Shown here piece after piece: positions 1 to 10,547 of a DNA stretch of 64,000 nt. Numbering within the stretch: the first letter of the stretch is position 1; each line of letters opens with the position of its first letter. The stretch spans positions 504,001 to 568,000 of the forward strand of contig JAPDOI010000138.1 in assembly GCA_029168955.1 (NCBI GenBank), read 5' to 3'. The notes beneath the pieces were generated by a model. That model saw only the letters and a program-made list of their open reading frames with translations, searched no databases and was not told where the DNA came from. Made by a program: the position numbers and the translations under genes. The DNA comes from Aplectana chamaeleonis. Its lineage: Eukaryota > Nematoda > Chromadorea > Rhabditida > Cosmocercidae.

Positions 1-289
1 TCTCTTTCTCTTTTTTTCCGCTTATCGCACCACATCTTGAAGGTTTTGGAATGTGGAATCCCGCCGCTATTCACTGATTTTGAGCACTCAGGTCAAAGCA
101 GGGAAAGGCTGATTACCTCACTAGACGCGAAATACCGCGCGGTACCGATCGCCACAAAGCCATAAAATCCTTTCCAACTTTCATTTGAGAGTTTGAGTCG
201 GTCGGTCTTATATAGAAATGCAACTGATATCATCATTCCATGCCATTATGGCAATCGGTACCGCACGGTATTTGGAGTTTACTTATTAC
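1..289. other. Non-coding: putative intron after collagen exon 3
   Basis: On the minus strand this follows the GTAATAAG donor of the third collagen exon. No Gly-X-Y coding is present on either strand, so the next exon must lie beyond the window edge. A diverged direct repeat is present: ACCGCGCGGTACCGATCGCC near 138 resembles a segment near 250-270 (GCAATCGGTACCGCACGGTA) in inverted orientation. Confidence 0.4.
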
Positions 290-2496
290 CTCCGTCAGCA
301 CCGGAAAGTCCAGGTGGTCCAGGTGGGCCAGGAGGGCATTTTTCCAATCGTTCCATGCACTCTGGAAACATGTACTCTTTTGAAGCCATCAGGTATCCCC
401 CTCGATGAACTTTCGGTAACTGACCTGGGCATTTGATAGTTGACGGTACTGTTCTTGATTGATTCTCGTTGAGAGGACCCTTTCTTTGTCTTGTTCCCTC
501 TTCTTGTGGGTGTCGAGCATATGATCGACCCTCAGCATACGATCGACCCCCTTTGATCGACTCCACTGACTCTCCTCTTTTGGCCGGCCTGGAGCAAATA
601 AGGTTTTGTGGGGTTTCGAAAGTGAAATGTTCTCAGTTGTTGATCGAATTAGGAGCAGTCGAATGAAGCTTCTTCCATGCTCGCTTGATAATCAAAGAAT
701 CCGAAAAATCATACGCAATTCTTCGTTTGTTCCTCAGCAACTCAACAATTTCTGGTCGACGGAAGTAGTCACGGTAACCATGAGTATCCTCCAGCATCAA
801 TGACCACGCGTCCTTCATGAAAAACTACAACAAAGAAATGAACTGATGGCTCACTAAATCGTGTTAGATGTTTGCCGACACACTTAAATCATCAGCAGGG
901 ACTCCGACACTGTGAGAGGTAATCCTTTGGAGTTATCCGGAGGATCTACTGCTAGCAGCTGTAGATGAACGGAATTCTCCTGTAGATGACCGAAATCTAA
1001 CATTTCTTAACAGGTATACTAGCACTGCAGTTGAACAGAACTCAATTTTGGGGGGAATTCCAAATTCCGATGTAGGCGGTAACCTAACCTGTTTTTACAG
1101 GGATACACTTTTTCCGGGTTCACACAGGGGACCCAGGGAACGTGCCACTGGGGTAATCCCCTTTGGGGTCCCCACAGGGGGGGGGGGTGACCCCACCGCC
1201 ACGGTCCGCAGTGGGATGCACCCCACCGTGGACCGTGGGGAGATGGCCCCACAGTTGGGTATCACCCACCCCCCGCCCCGTAGGGAGCCCCCTCCTCTCG
1301 CCGACAAAAATTATCCCCCGGTATCCGGTGGTTCTTCTGGGGTGCGTTCCAAGAACGTTTCCACGGCGCTGCGGGAGGCAAAACAACCTCCCCAAGGACA
1401 AATTTGCTTTCCATGGATGCAAATTATAACTGAAAATTGCTCTAACGTGGCCGTGGCTACGATTTCATGGACGCGTTTTGCCATGGGAATGTTCTTGGAT
1501 TTTACCCCTGGTGGGTGACTCGAGGCCACCTTCCAGGTCCGGCTCCGAAGAGGCGACTGAGGCACACTATGAGATGAGAAGCCTTTTATACCAGCAACAT
1601 TGTCAATACCTTTGTCTAAACATGTTAGTGATCCTGTCGAATGTCTGGCGTCATATATGTAGTTTGGAGGTGTTGATTGCGTTCAGTACATTTGAAATGA
1701 CGTTATATCGGTTCGCGTCGCGGCTGCGGAGCGGCGATTACTCCAGTAGTTCACCTCATCATCTTCATTCCTTCATCTGTAGTATACTCTGTTTATCTTG
1801 AATTGCACAAAACACGGTCCGCCAAAAGTCCTCTAATTGGCCCGCTAGTACCGTGGTCTACGTCCACTGCGCGTTCTCGGCAGACCCGGGTGGCAGGGTG
1901 GGTGGCCGAGTGACGGCATTGACGAATCGATTGCTCTGCACACCGGGTGCACACCCGGGTCTGCCGAGAACGCGTCGTGGACGTACACTACCGTACTAGC
2001 GGACCAACTAGAGGACTATTGGCGGACCGTGTTTCGTGCCATTCAAGATAAACAGAGTATACAATATGCCTTCTGTAGTTCCTCGACAGCTTCATTTTCT
2101 CCCGCAGATCTCCTCTTCCAGTGCCGGAGGACGATTCGAAATTTTTTGACATTTTCAGTTATCAATTGCAGGTATGTGGTCCAAAATAACTTCTGCTATT
2201 GTAGATGACTACATTAGGTCACTTTTCACGCAACAGGGAAGCATTCAAACTAAATATTAGGCTTATTAGGGTGAATGTTCTAGTTCTCGTTTTTGGCATT
2301 TAAGAGGGAAACGAAACTTATTGAATATTATCTGAACACTCACCTCAAATTCAGTCATGTTTCTCTTTGCATGAGAGCTGAGGTCATTAATTTCGTCTAC
2401 TAAATCAACGATGATGTAATTACTGTAGAGAAGGACCACAGTCAGTACGACGGACATCCACCAAGAAAGGAGACTGCTCGAAATCATGATTGACAT
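290..2496 (-). CDS. Nematode cuticle collagen, 5' part of gene (partial, runs off window)
   Basis: Structural cuticle protein, presumably made in hypodermis and secreted. Three exons are readable on the minus strand. Exon 1 (2496-2344, 51 codons) encodes a hydrophobic segment (SVVLTVVLLYSNYIIVDLV) followed by NMTEFE, the layout of the nematode cuticle collagen N-terminal domain. It ends at a consensus GAG|GTGAGT donor. Exon 2 (824-715) follows a TTTGTTGTAG acceptor in phase 0, begins FFMKDAWSLMLED and contains RNKRRIA, a likely subtilisin-type processing site. It probably ends at GTATGA. Exon 3 (about 453-290) carries MECMERLEKC-like cysteines and then CPPGPPGPPGLSGADGG before a GGAG|GTAATAAG donor. 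The start was chosen because a TTTCAG acceptor at 2512-2507 lies 10 bases upstream, as for SL trans-splicing. No Gly-X-Y exon is seen in 1-289, so the rest lies outside the window or is lost. The exon 2/3 junction is the least certain. The family call is confident. Confidence 0.75.
1048..1420. repeat. GC-rich, hairpin-forming tract inside collagen intron 1
   Basis: Intron 1 of the collagen gene (825-2343) is long and contains this C/G-rich stretch with runs of G up to ten or more and repeated CCCAC/GTGGG words. The clearest hairpin pairs 1200-1215 (CACGGTCCGCAGTGGG) with 1222-1237, with two mismatches and a six-base loop. The frames that stay open across it are proline/glycine-rich and I do not regard them as coding. 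Confidence 0.5.
1785..2059. mobile_element. Palindromic MITE flanked by TA, 275 bp
   Basis: The ends TACTCTGTTTATCTTGAAT (1785 on) and its reverse complement (to 2059) match exactly, and most of the roughly 120-base arms pair with scattered mismatches, for example the ACACGGTCCGCCA and GGCAGACCCGGGTG segments. The flanking dinucleotide is TA on both sides, as expected for Tc1/mariner-type target duplication. It has no coding capacity and lies within collagen intron 1. Confidence 0.7.
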
Positions 2497-2506
2497 TGCA
2501 CCCTTA

Positions 2507-2512
2507 CTGAAA
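2507..2512 (-). promoter_or_regulatory. Putative trans-splice acceptor of collagen gene
   Basis: On the minus strand the sequence reads CAACTTTCAG, then TAAGGGTGCA and the collagen ATG. A consensus nematode 3' splice site this close to a start codon, with no upstream coding frame of the same family, is what a spliced-leader addition site looks like. This is an inference from position and consensus only. Confidence 0.45.
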
Positions 2513-2880
2513 GTTGAGCTATCACTCTTAAGAAATTTGTTATAGCAACACCGCGGTCCTGCCGAGAGGATGTCAAATAGTCGCCGTCGGGTTGGTACCC
2601 CGGCCAGATCCAGTAACCAGCTATGCCGCTGCATGATTCTTTGAGCGACATGGTACCACCCCACTGCTACTGTGCTTGAGCTCAGCCCCACTCGAGATGT
2701 GGTGGACAGGGCTACTCTGAAACTCGCTTGGGAGTTGCCTCGGAGGGCGAGGTCACTTGCGGCCACTTTTCTGACCGCTCTAAAATTTCACCATATTCGA
2801 GCAGCTCAAAGCGAGCAGGGATGTCAGAAAAAATTAGGGATCCATTGGGGGGGGGGAAGTAAGGCAATTTATGCCTCAGT
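2513..2880. other. Intergenic region between divergent collagen and micro-gene
   Basis: About 370 bases separate the putative trans-splice acceptors of two divergent genes and probably hold both promoters. No TATA box or other element was recognised with confidence. A TATGCCTCAG acceptor-like site ends at 2880 on the plus strand and could be the 5' end of the micro-gene transcript. Confidence 0.4.
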
Positions 2881-2997
2881 TCAAGTCATTTTTTTTTCCA
2901 ACGGCACACTCGATGAACGCCCGCTGTTCGGGCGTTTTCGAAATGTCAGCGCCGCAAAAATGGACCAACAAACATTCGTCTTCCGAAGATTTCGTCA

Positions 2998-3385
2998 ATG
3001 ACCATCCAGGGATTGATCAGCATGTGAGCATGGTTGTTTTGTGTTGTTTTTGTGTTGTTTTTGTGTTATTGTTGATGCTTTTATGCTTCTTGTTTGTTTT
3101 GTTTTTCTTTTTTTTTTTTTTGTTATTTCTTGCTTTTATTTTGCTTTGTTTTTGTTACGTTTCGTTCATCTTCTTGCCTCCTCAATTTACGAATTTCTAC
3201 CTTTTCTTATTTAGGGGAGAGGTTCGTCAGTGGGGCATGATTAATGGGCGTCCTGTCGTGCGAAAGGTGCATCTTGAATGCTTCACAATTTGTTAAATCT
3301 CTTTCGCCAATAACTATCTCCTTTCTTTCAGAAGAACAAGATCATCCGTGTTGGTTCTGACGGTGACGAGGATTATCTTGAGTGA
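2998..3385 (+). CDS. Putative three-exon micro-gene, 43-residue protein of unknown function
   Basis: Three exons join in frame: 2998-3023, 3215-3266 and 3332-3385 (132 bases, 43 codons plus TGA). Intron 1 (191 bp) runs from GTGAGC to TTATTTAG and is strongly T-rich. Intron 2 (65 bp) runs from GTGCAT to TTCTTTCAG. Phases agree at both junctions (2 then 0), and reading through either intron hits stops. The product starts MTIQGLISMGEVRQWG, contains NGRPVVRKKNKIIRV and ends in an acidic tail GSDGDEDYLE. There is no signal peptide or membrane segment. I do not recognise the family. The same frame is open from 2917 but has no ATG there, so 2998 was chosen. An AATAAA lies about 300 bases downstream. 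The gene could be longer at the 5' end, or be the 3' end of a larger gene. Confidence 0.5.
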
Positions 3386-3681
3386 GCGCGATTCAATGAT
3401 GGATGGATTCTGCTATGGATCTCCTGTTGTTCAGATAACGTTTGTTTTTTTTTTGTTTTCGTTCACTCTAGTATGCTGTTTTCTGTTTCTGTCCAAAAAC
3501 TTACGGCTTTAGTTTCCTACCTCAAGCATTTTCGAAAGGGTGTCTCACAAGCATTTTCTTAAAGGTGTTCGTAAAACACATGTTGAGTGTTTTTACGAAC
3601 AAAAAGGTGCATTTCAAGAATGAAATACCTATGCATTCTAGTTGTATCTTTGTATCTTTACTGAGACTATGACAAGGAGTG

Positions 3682-3687
3682 AATAAA
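3682..3687 (+). terminator. Polyadenylation signal AATAAA
   Basis: AATAAA occurs 297 bases past the micro-gene stop, in GAGTGAATAAAGGC. It is the canonical hexamer on the coding strand and the best candidate 3' end for that transcript. AT content is high here, so a chance match cannot be excluded. Confidence 0.4.
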
Positions 3688-3824
3688 GGCTTGGTCCTAA
3701 ATTAATCACCTGCTCCACGAGCACATTTGCGAAGTCGGTTCGCTATTCGTGAAGATGTGTATTTCAGAACCTAGGTATAGTTCACTCTTTATCAAAGTTC
3801 AAGTAAGCCTGCCTAAAAGAGTGC

Positions 3825-3990
3825 GTCAACGAATATTCGGAAAACGGATATTAGGCCGAACAAGCGAATATTCGAATTATTCGATTATTTGTAAAAGCCA
3901 TTTTTTCGAATAATTCGTTTTCTCGACTTTCCGAAAAAGTCAATTTTTCGAATAATTCGTTTATTCGAATACTCGAAAATTTTGATTCAA
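3825..3990. repeat. TTCGAA-rich low-complexity tract
   Basis: Dense overlapping words such as GAATATTCG, TTCGAATAATTCG and TTTTTCGAATAATTCG make this a partly self-complementary AT-rich tract. Similar tracts recur at 10400-10540, 12030-12320, 23690-23800, 45480-45740 and 52610-52870. The rest of 3386-4886 is AT-rich with no gene I can support. Confidence 0.5.
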
Positions 3991-4886
3991 TTGATATAAT
4001 CTACTGCCTAGGTGTCTGATCCTAGGAATGTTAATTTCTGTCCGTAAAACGCTCACCTATCTTCGAGCTCATAATGATGAATACCCTGTTGGGTATGCTG
4101 TTTACCGGCCCATCATGTGTAGTTCCCTCGGTGCCATATGGGTATGCCTGTAGGATTGCCGTTCTTATTACGTCTGTTGAAGTTTCTAGACTTATTGTTA
4201 GCTTTTTCTGCTGTTATTCTAGATTGTTAGCTTTTTTTGCTATTACTCTAGTTATCGTTAATAAACTTAGTATCATTCAAAGCTCTTGTTTTGGGAAAGT
4301 GCCTATAGTGGGAACCGCCAGTTTCACAACGGGACCTCTATTATAGAAAGAACTGAGGCGAAAATGAGGCGAAAGTAAGGCGAGATGGCACCCCATTCGC
4401 GTAGTCTCTCGAATCGCCCTACATTTTCTCTATATTCGCCCCACTTTTCCACCAGCTAAGGGGGAATATTCACCAAAATGAGGCAAGACAAGGGCGGTTC
4501 CGGCGTGAGATGCCTCGATGTAACTAAGCAACTCTAACTTTTCTTAGAGACGACTCCCGAGCAAGTTTTCTTATAAGCACGCGTGCCGGAGTGACGATTC
4601 CGAAAATACACCCTCGTTTAGGCTCGAACGTTTCTGGACACCACTATTTAGGGTCGAAACATGGTTCCTTCCCACTTCTTGTCCTGAATTCGTCTTCTTT
4701 CGGCAGACAGACACACTAAAAGGGTATAGTTTAGGAAGTTTCAGCCGAATTCACAAAAATATCATTCAATCATTGAAATTTCAGCTGAATTCGAAAAAAA
4801 GATGGTATGCAAAGTATGGCGGATCTGAACTGAATTTCATTACTAAAAAAATCTCAAAATGTTAACTACGGAAGCAAACAATAGTA

Positions 4887-5031
4887 TGATCGATCACTGG
4901 TTGAGAGATCGCCGCGACGAACACACGTGGCACGCACGCAAGCGAGGAGGTAATGATAGTCATGAACATCGATCAAGAGATATCACGTTAGATCGCTGCG
5001 CCGCGGCGATCTCTCGACCAGTGATCGACGG
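4887..5031. mobile_element. Palindromic MITE flanked by TA, 145 bp
   Basis: The left arm TCGATCACTGGTTGAGAGAT and continuation GCCGCG pair with the right arm ending CCAGTGATCGACGG near 5031, with few mismatches. TA occurs immediately outside each end (4885-4886 and 5032-5033). The central part is non-palindromic. No coding capacity. Confidence 0.6.
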
Positions 5032-5033
5032 TA

Positions 5034-7379
5034 GAATTCTCAACTCCCTTCTATTTTGACATTGTCAGAAATTTCTAAAGTTACGTGGAACTGGACTCTA
5101 ATTCTTCAAAATGATCGGCTACATAGAGTCTGCCTGTGTTGCCCGATAAGCGGCGTTTTGTGCAATTCCAAGTGCGCACTAGATTGCATGCCAGAAGTTT
5201 TATTAAAAATTGATTACAAAAAAATCGGCAAAGAATGGGCAGGAGAAAAAGGTAGAGAGTGGATAAATTGAAAATTGGCATTGATAGATTAGTTCTGGTA
5301 TAGACATACCCGGATTTCAATATGAGCAAATTATGTAATTCAGAGGGGGGAGTATTGGGCCAAGATGGCGCTCCTTCCACTGGACCTAAATGATCAAAAA
5401 TGTGCACGAAAGGTCGTTCGAAGAAAGAGGAGACTCTGACAAAGTAAAACAGTGTTAGTTGGGGTCAAAGGGAAGCAAAGAAAAATTAGAGAAATGAAAA
5501 TTCCAAAGGCCTGGTCCATGGAAAACTTCATCGCCTCAAAATCACAGTACACCCTCATGCATGAATTTTGTGATTTTTATTTGATTGTGTAGAAGACCCC
5601 TCCTGTATAGCACATGTCAAGTGCAAGATCTCAATTCCACCAAATAAGCGAGATAGTACATATAAGCGACCACCACAGGCCTTCGCTAACCACCACGGGC
5701 CACACCCCCTACCAGATTTCCGAACTCGATAGCGGCTTGATGAATAGATGAATTCTCAACAACTCGTCGTTCTTCAGTCCACTCCTGGACTGTCTCCTCA
5801 TCCTGGCTCGCTCTCGCGCAACAATTGCGAATGAAGAGAAATGTAGGCCTGAGTCAACTCGTCCACCAAATTTCCTCCCGCAAAATATAGGCATCTTTAA
5901 GGAGCAATAGCTTTGTTCATAGGACGTCTTGGACGATTTCAGAGATATCGAGTGTGACTCTCTCCAAGATCGGCACAAAATCTAAAAAAAATATTTTTCT
6001 GGGTTTCTATGCCTTCAACAGAGAGCTCCAGTCAGATTACTGATGCTGTATTGAGAGTACAGCATTTCGTGTATTCCTGATGTGTTGTTCCCATTTCTTC
6101 GTCATTCAAGCCCTTTCATGAGACCAAGGATTTCATTTAACAGATAACTTCGCAATTGAAGTAAACCTTAAACACAGCCTCTATATGACAAATCTATTTT
6201 CACCTAAATGTTTGCCAGATTCTCTTTGGAAAAAAAACATTTTAGCCCGAAATTCGTGCATCGACTTTAGCTGAACACGAATCTGGGATTCGCATTTAGC
6301 TTGGCGGAGCATTGCGGTAGCTAAACGGTAGCTTACTCGAATTCTCCGATTTGATTAAAACTATGCCTAGAGTGGGTTTTCGAAGTGCTGCATCCCACGA
6401 TTGACAATAATCCTACAGTGGTCCTTAGGAACTTGAACAAAGGATATTGATTGTGTTCCCAGCACCTTCCTTAGTGGCTTGTTGGCACAGCTCACGGCGG
6501 CGTGGATTCGCTCTGTAAGGCGCGCCGCAGTGATGAGAGGGCAGCCACGCATTTTGAGTTGTGGATTCGGTCCACAAGCCTCCTTGGTAAAGATTTAGCC
6601 CAATCTGGAACGTCGACCTGCTGTTGTATAAGTACAGTAATTGCCGTAATTTTCTGGAGGACGGGAAACGGTTCCTCGATTTGTTCCTAGTACCTCAAAT
6701 GACCTTCCTGTACGAAACTTGCGCGTAGAATTATTCTTGACCAAAGATGGAATAATGTCTCCTGACACCTTGTGCTCGAGAAAAAACGTGAAGTTTCAGT
6801 CGAATAACAACGAATGTGGACACTTCGTCATTGTTTGTCATTCAATGGCAAAAAAAGAAGAAATAGAATCAAAAAGAAGAAGTATAAGGGTAGAAGGATT
6901 GAAAAAAGGAGAAATAAGAAAAAGGTAAGGAAAACAACTGAGGAAGAAGAAGTTGAAGGAGAATGGAAAAAAAGGACGAAAGGTAAAGTAGGAAGAAAGT
7001 TCAGAGATAAAAATTTAGTCGAAGACCGAAGAAAGCTTACATGCTCGCACAATTTTATGAGATACATAATGCGCGGTCGTCTTCTAATAGAAAGCTCACG
7101 CAGTTGGAAGCATCAAAAGCAAGGCAAAATGATCGTATTTAGACCACATTCGGCCACCAAATCATGCAGACTCCGCCCCTTTTCTTTACAGTCTCTGCCC
7201 CTGGAGGCGTCCTCAAGCAGATTTTTCAAATCCAAATATGTACGGTAATTTTGGCTTGTTTTCTTTTCAATGAAGTGGGCGTTCCAGAACAGGTCGTGCA
7301 AGCGTATAGGTTGAAATGGGAGAAAAAGAAGGTGGAGTAGTGGGTTGATGTAGAACAGTTGGTTGTATAATAACAGGTA
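5034..7379. other. Non-coding stretch with purine-rich tract
   Basis: No gene is supported. A GA-rich tract on the plus strand (about 6845-7005) produces a lysine/glutamate-rich open frame that is low-complexity rather than a protein. Around 6230-6340 is a dispersed repeat with CACGAATCTGGGATTCGCAT and ACGGTAG words, related to the 11.0-11.5 kb region. The 6370-6720 segment may be a decayed transposase fragment, but no diagnostic motif survives. Confidence 0.4.
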
Positions 7380-7580
7380 CAGTTCATCTACGCAATCGCG
7401 TTCACTCCGCGAAGTGCACGCCGATTTCGAAAGCGTGTTGCGACGCACCGCGGCGAAAAAAGGCGAAAACTGTTCGGGTGATCCGACATCCCTGTCTGAG
7501 GATCCCCGAAACCTAGCCGCAACACGCTTTCCCAATCAGCGTGCACTTTGCGGACTGAACGTGATTGCGTAGATGAACTG
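7380..7580. mobile_element. Palindromic MITE flanked by TA, 201 bp
   Basis: The termini CAGTTCATCTACGCAATC and its exact reverse complement face each other, with TA directly outside (7378-7379, 7581-7582). The inner arms also pair (CACTCCGCGAAGTGCACG with CGTGCACTTTGCGGACTG; AAAGCGTGTTGCG with CGCAACACGCTTT). This is a near-complete fold-back of the type left by Tc1/mariner-related non-autonomous elements. Confidence 0.75.
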
Positions 7581-7582
7581 TA

Positions 7583-8423
7583 TGTATATTAACTGTGATA
7601 GGGAAAACAATAGAAGTGTTGGAGGAAGAAACGAAAAGAAGTCAAGGATGTACATAGAAGGAGTATGAGTTGAAGGAACAGTAAACGATCCACATATGAA
7701 CTATGTACCTCCCCTAGGACTCGGTAAGAAGTAGCGCGGGGACGCGTTTTCGCGTAACTAGCGTCTTTTTTTGATAACCTCCTTTAAATTAAACTACAGA
7801 TCTGGAGAGTTATCAAGGATCCAGGTGAAGAGGGATGTCCAACAAAATAATGCTTGCAAAAGTCTGGATATATGTTAATAAAACTGGAATGTGATTTTCA
7901 GATTGTAATACAGTAACGCTCAGTAGTCGCATACTGTATTTGTATACAGTACGGCACACTGAAAACTTTACAACAAACTTTTTTTGTCTAAACCTGAACT
8001 ACAGGAATCATTGAACCGTTGAACAGTCCTTCTCACCAGAGTCTTGATTTTTTTCAGATCCGGAAAATATCCCACCCTGTCCGCTTTCTGACCAATTCCT
8101 TCGAGCGGTGTTGCATGCATAAGTGAGGAGAGGAGTGTAAACTACATCCCAAATTAAAAAAAGTTGTCGAGAATCCCGCGAAAAGTTGGCCAGGACAAAA
8201 TCCCTTTCACGGTTTTCAGTCCATTCTGTGAACAATGTGCTTTTGTCAGGGTTTCCTTCTAGTGTTTTTTTTTTCAAATTCCAGTTTCCATTAGCTTGCT
8301 ATGTCACCACGATGACCATTTTTCAGTCATATTTTTGCGTTGAAAGTCTTGTTAGGTTACCAGCTTGTTACTTGTTTAATTCCCTTTGACGAGACATTTT
8401 TTATTCGGCTCCCCTTCCTTTTT
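7583..8423. other. Non-coding, nothing recognised
   Basis: AT-rich intergenic sequence. A short inverted repeat (ATACTGTATTTGTATACAGTA near 7930) is the only structure noted. No splice-consistent coding exon was found on either strand. Confidence 0.4.
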
Positions 8424-9655
8424 GTCGCAGTCCCAGAACTGCAGTTTTGATTGCGAAGTCTCTTTTGTTGTGTGCCCTAATCAGCCTGTATCTTGAGGAC
8501 ATTCCCGAGCCTCCCAATGATGTAAAGATTGTTATGTATGCCGACGACATCACCATCATGTGCCAGGACCGTGACCTGCAGATAGCCGCTAACAAGATCA
8601 GCGCCTATCTCGTCGAGTTGAAGCTCTTCCTCGATAATATGATGCTCACAGGCTCTGCCGCAAAATCCTCTGTTTCAGTGTTCACAAAAAACACCAAGGA
8701 ACACAGTGTCCATCCAGATGTCAAATGGGATGGTGAACTGTTGCCAGCAGCAAAATTCCCCAAGCTGCTTGGCCTTATTCTTGATCCGTCACTGAAATTC
8801 CACAAAAACGCGGAACAGAAACAAACAGTCGTCAAGACTAGGTTTAATATCTTGAGAGCTCTCGGAGGAACATCATGGGGAAGCAGCCGAGAGACTATAT
8901 TAAGAACCTACAGAGCAATACTTCAGCCGGCTCTGGAATATGCGGCACCAGTGTGGCAGCACCTGGTGTCTGACAGCTCCTGGAATAAGCTGCAGCGTGT
9001 ACAGAATGCTGCGCTTAGAAATGCTACCGGTTGTGCAAGGAGCTCCCCGGTGGAGCATCTTCACGCGGAGGCCTGCACATTGTCGGTGAAGGAGCATTGT
9101 GAACTCCAGGCACAGCAGATGTATATTAATGTTCTGAGACAGCAGAATCAGCCGTCAAAGAGAATAATGAAGTCCGTAAGAGAGAGGTCGATTAGGACGC
9201 CGTTCGCCGATGCTCCTCGTAAAGTTGGTGTACAGAGATGGGCCGACTCCAACATGGAAAGGCTTCGTCTTCTGCGTGAGGAGCACACCCAGTTTGTTCG
9301 AAGATATCTAGAAAAGGCGGCTGTGAACCCTATCTTGGGAACGGTGCCGCCTCGGGTTCGCGAGTCCGAGTCTCAACTCGGCAGACGAGCCAGATGTGCT
9401 CTTGCATCGCTGCGCTGTGGTCACTCTATTCTGCTCATGTCTTACGTCAACAAGATCGACAGCAGCCACCCAGACGCATGCCCGGACTGTGGCGCTCCCG
9501 GACACGACACGGCGCACTTGTTCATGTGTCCGAAGAGACCTACCTACTTAACCACAATGGACCTTTGGACGAATCCTGTGAAGGCCGCCCAGTTCCTCAA
9601 CCTATGACAAAAACCACTTTGAGGCTGCAGAAGAAGAGGAAGAAGAAGAAGACTG
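8424..9655 (+). pseudogene. 5'-truncated Jockey-like LINE reverse transcriptase remnant
   Basis: The open frame 8447-9607 begins inside the reverse transcriptase palm. It reads LYLEDIPEPPNDVKIVMYADDITIM at the catalytic YADD box, then the thumb (GLILDPSLKF, RFNILRALGGTSWG, YRAILQPALEYAAPVW, LQRVQNAALRNATGC, VEHLHAEA) and a C-terminal cysteine/histidine knuckle, CPDCGAPGHDTAHLFMCP. This order is typical of arthropod and nematode Jockey/I-group pol-like proteins. Endonuclease and fingers are missing, and the expected VPQG box is garbled upstream (VPRTAV), so the copy is dead on arrival by 5' truncation. The remaining roughly 386 codons carry no stop, which suggests a young insertion. The 3' end has a GAAGAAGAGGAAGAAGAAGA tail near 9630-9655, typical of such elements. 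Confidence 0.85.
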
Positions 9656-9860
9656 TGTAAGTAAGCGTTCAGTACGCTTCGTTTTCCATTTGGGATCTTT
9701 TTGAGGAACTCGTTAGCTCAAGAGTAAGAATATTCCTTCGATTGCATGATTGTTGAATTTTTCTGAAATAAATGAATTGTTTCCACAGAAAACCAGTGAA
9801 TTATACGCGGGAAATGGTAGAAATCAGTACGAAGGGTAAGAACGAGCAAAGGTATGGTTA

Positions 9861-10000
9861 GGTCCGTGTTCTGTTTTCTCAAGAAAAAAACGTGTAAATT
9901 CAAAACGCGGCTGGCGTGGCGGTTAAATCTCAATCTCTGAGAATTAAACCGCCGCGGTTTGAATTTAAACGTTTTTTCTTGGGGAACGAGGCCACGGATC
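9861..10000. mobile_element. Palindromic MITE flanked by TA, 140 bp
   Basis: Termini GGTCCGTG and CACGGATC, plus internal pairs AAGAAAAAAACGT/ACGTTTTTTCTT and GGCGGTTAA/TTAAACCGCC, form an imperfect fold-back. TA flanks each side (9859-9860, 10001-10002). No coding capacity. Confidence 0.6.
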
Positions 10001-10082
10001 TAACTACTATATAAGTAATAGACGTAATCGGTCAACTAGGATTTTAAAATAGGTCAAAGGTAGGCATTTCCTGTGCAGGCGG

Positions 10083-10340
10083 TAGGGTTGATGACGTCAC
10101 GAACACTTATTTGGGAAGGGGTCACCCCGTCCACTGTGGCGTCGGCGATATCTTTCGCAATGCGGGGCCGCTCCGTTTGGTATAGGGTTGATGACGGCGC
10201 TACCCATGCTGGCATCGCTCCGTCGACCTTGGAGTTTGCGATCGCACTGTGCGAGCGACTCACCCCGTCCGGGGTGCTTCCCGGCATGGTCGTCGAATCG
10301 TGCCTGAGGAGAGTTGTCGTGGGCGTAAGCGAGTAGAAAT
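10083..10340. repeat. Diverged GC-rich tandem repeat, about 100-bp period
   Basis: TAGGGTTGATGACG recurs exactly 100 bases apart (10083 and 10183), and the GC-rich sequence after each copy (CACCCCGTCC, CGATATC/CGATCGC words) is weakly alike. An 87-codon frame across it shows imperfect TPST-containing repeats. Coding is possible but I see no splice or start evidence for it. Confidence 0.35.
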
Positions 10341-10547
10341 CGAATACGTGTGGAATATTCATTCTCTGACCGAGCGTTGTAAATAAAGCGTTGAGACCGG
10401 TTTCGAAAAAAAAAGATCCAAAAATCCGAAGGAGTATCGAAAAAAATCCTTAACTTCGAACGAAATTCGGAAAAATCCAAAATTTTGAACGACTTTCGAA
10501 AAAAAGCAGAATTTCGGTAAGTTTCGAAATTCGTTCGTTCGACCAAA

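Noticed and set aside
193..408. Plus-strand frame with PESPGGPGGPGG
   Set aside because: Antisense shadow of the collagen exon on the minus strand.
2871..3296. 141-codon phenylalanine/leucine-rich frame
   Set aside because: Its hydrophobic part is the T-rich first intron of the proposed micro-gene.
6367..6720. Transposase C-terminal fragment (minus strand, VPDWAKSLPRR-like)
   Set aside because: Only a short resemblance to Tc1/mariner proteins; no catalytic motif or inverted ends.
6814..7248. Lysine/arginine/glutamate-rich 144-codon frame
   Set aside because: Explained by a GA-rich low-complexity tract; no domain, no splice support.
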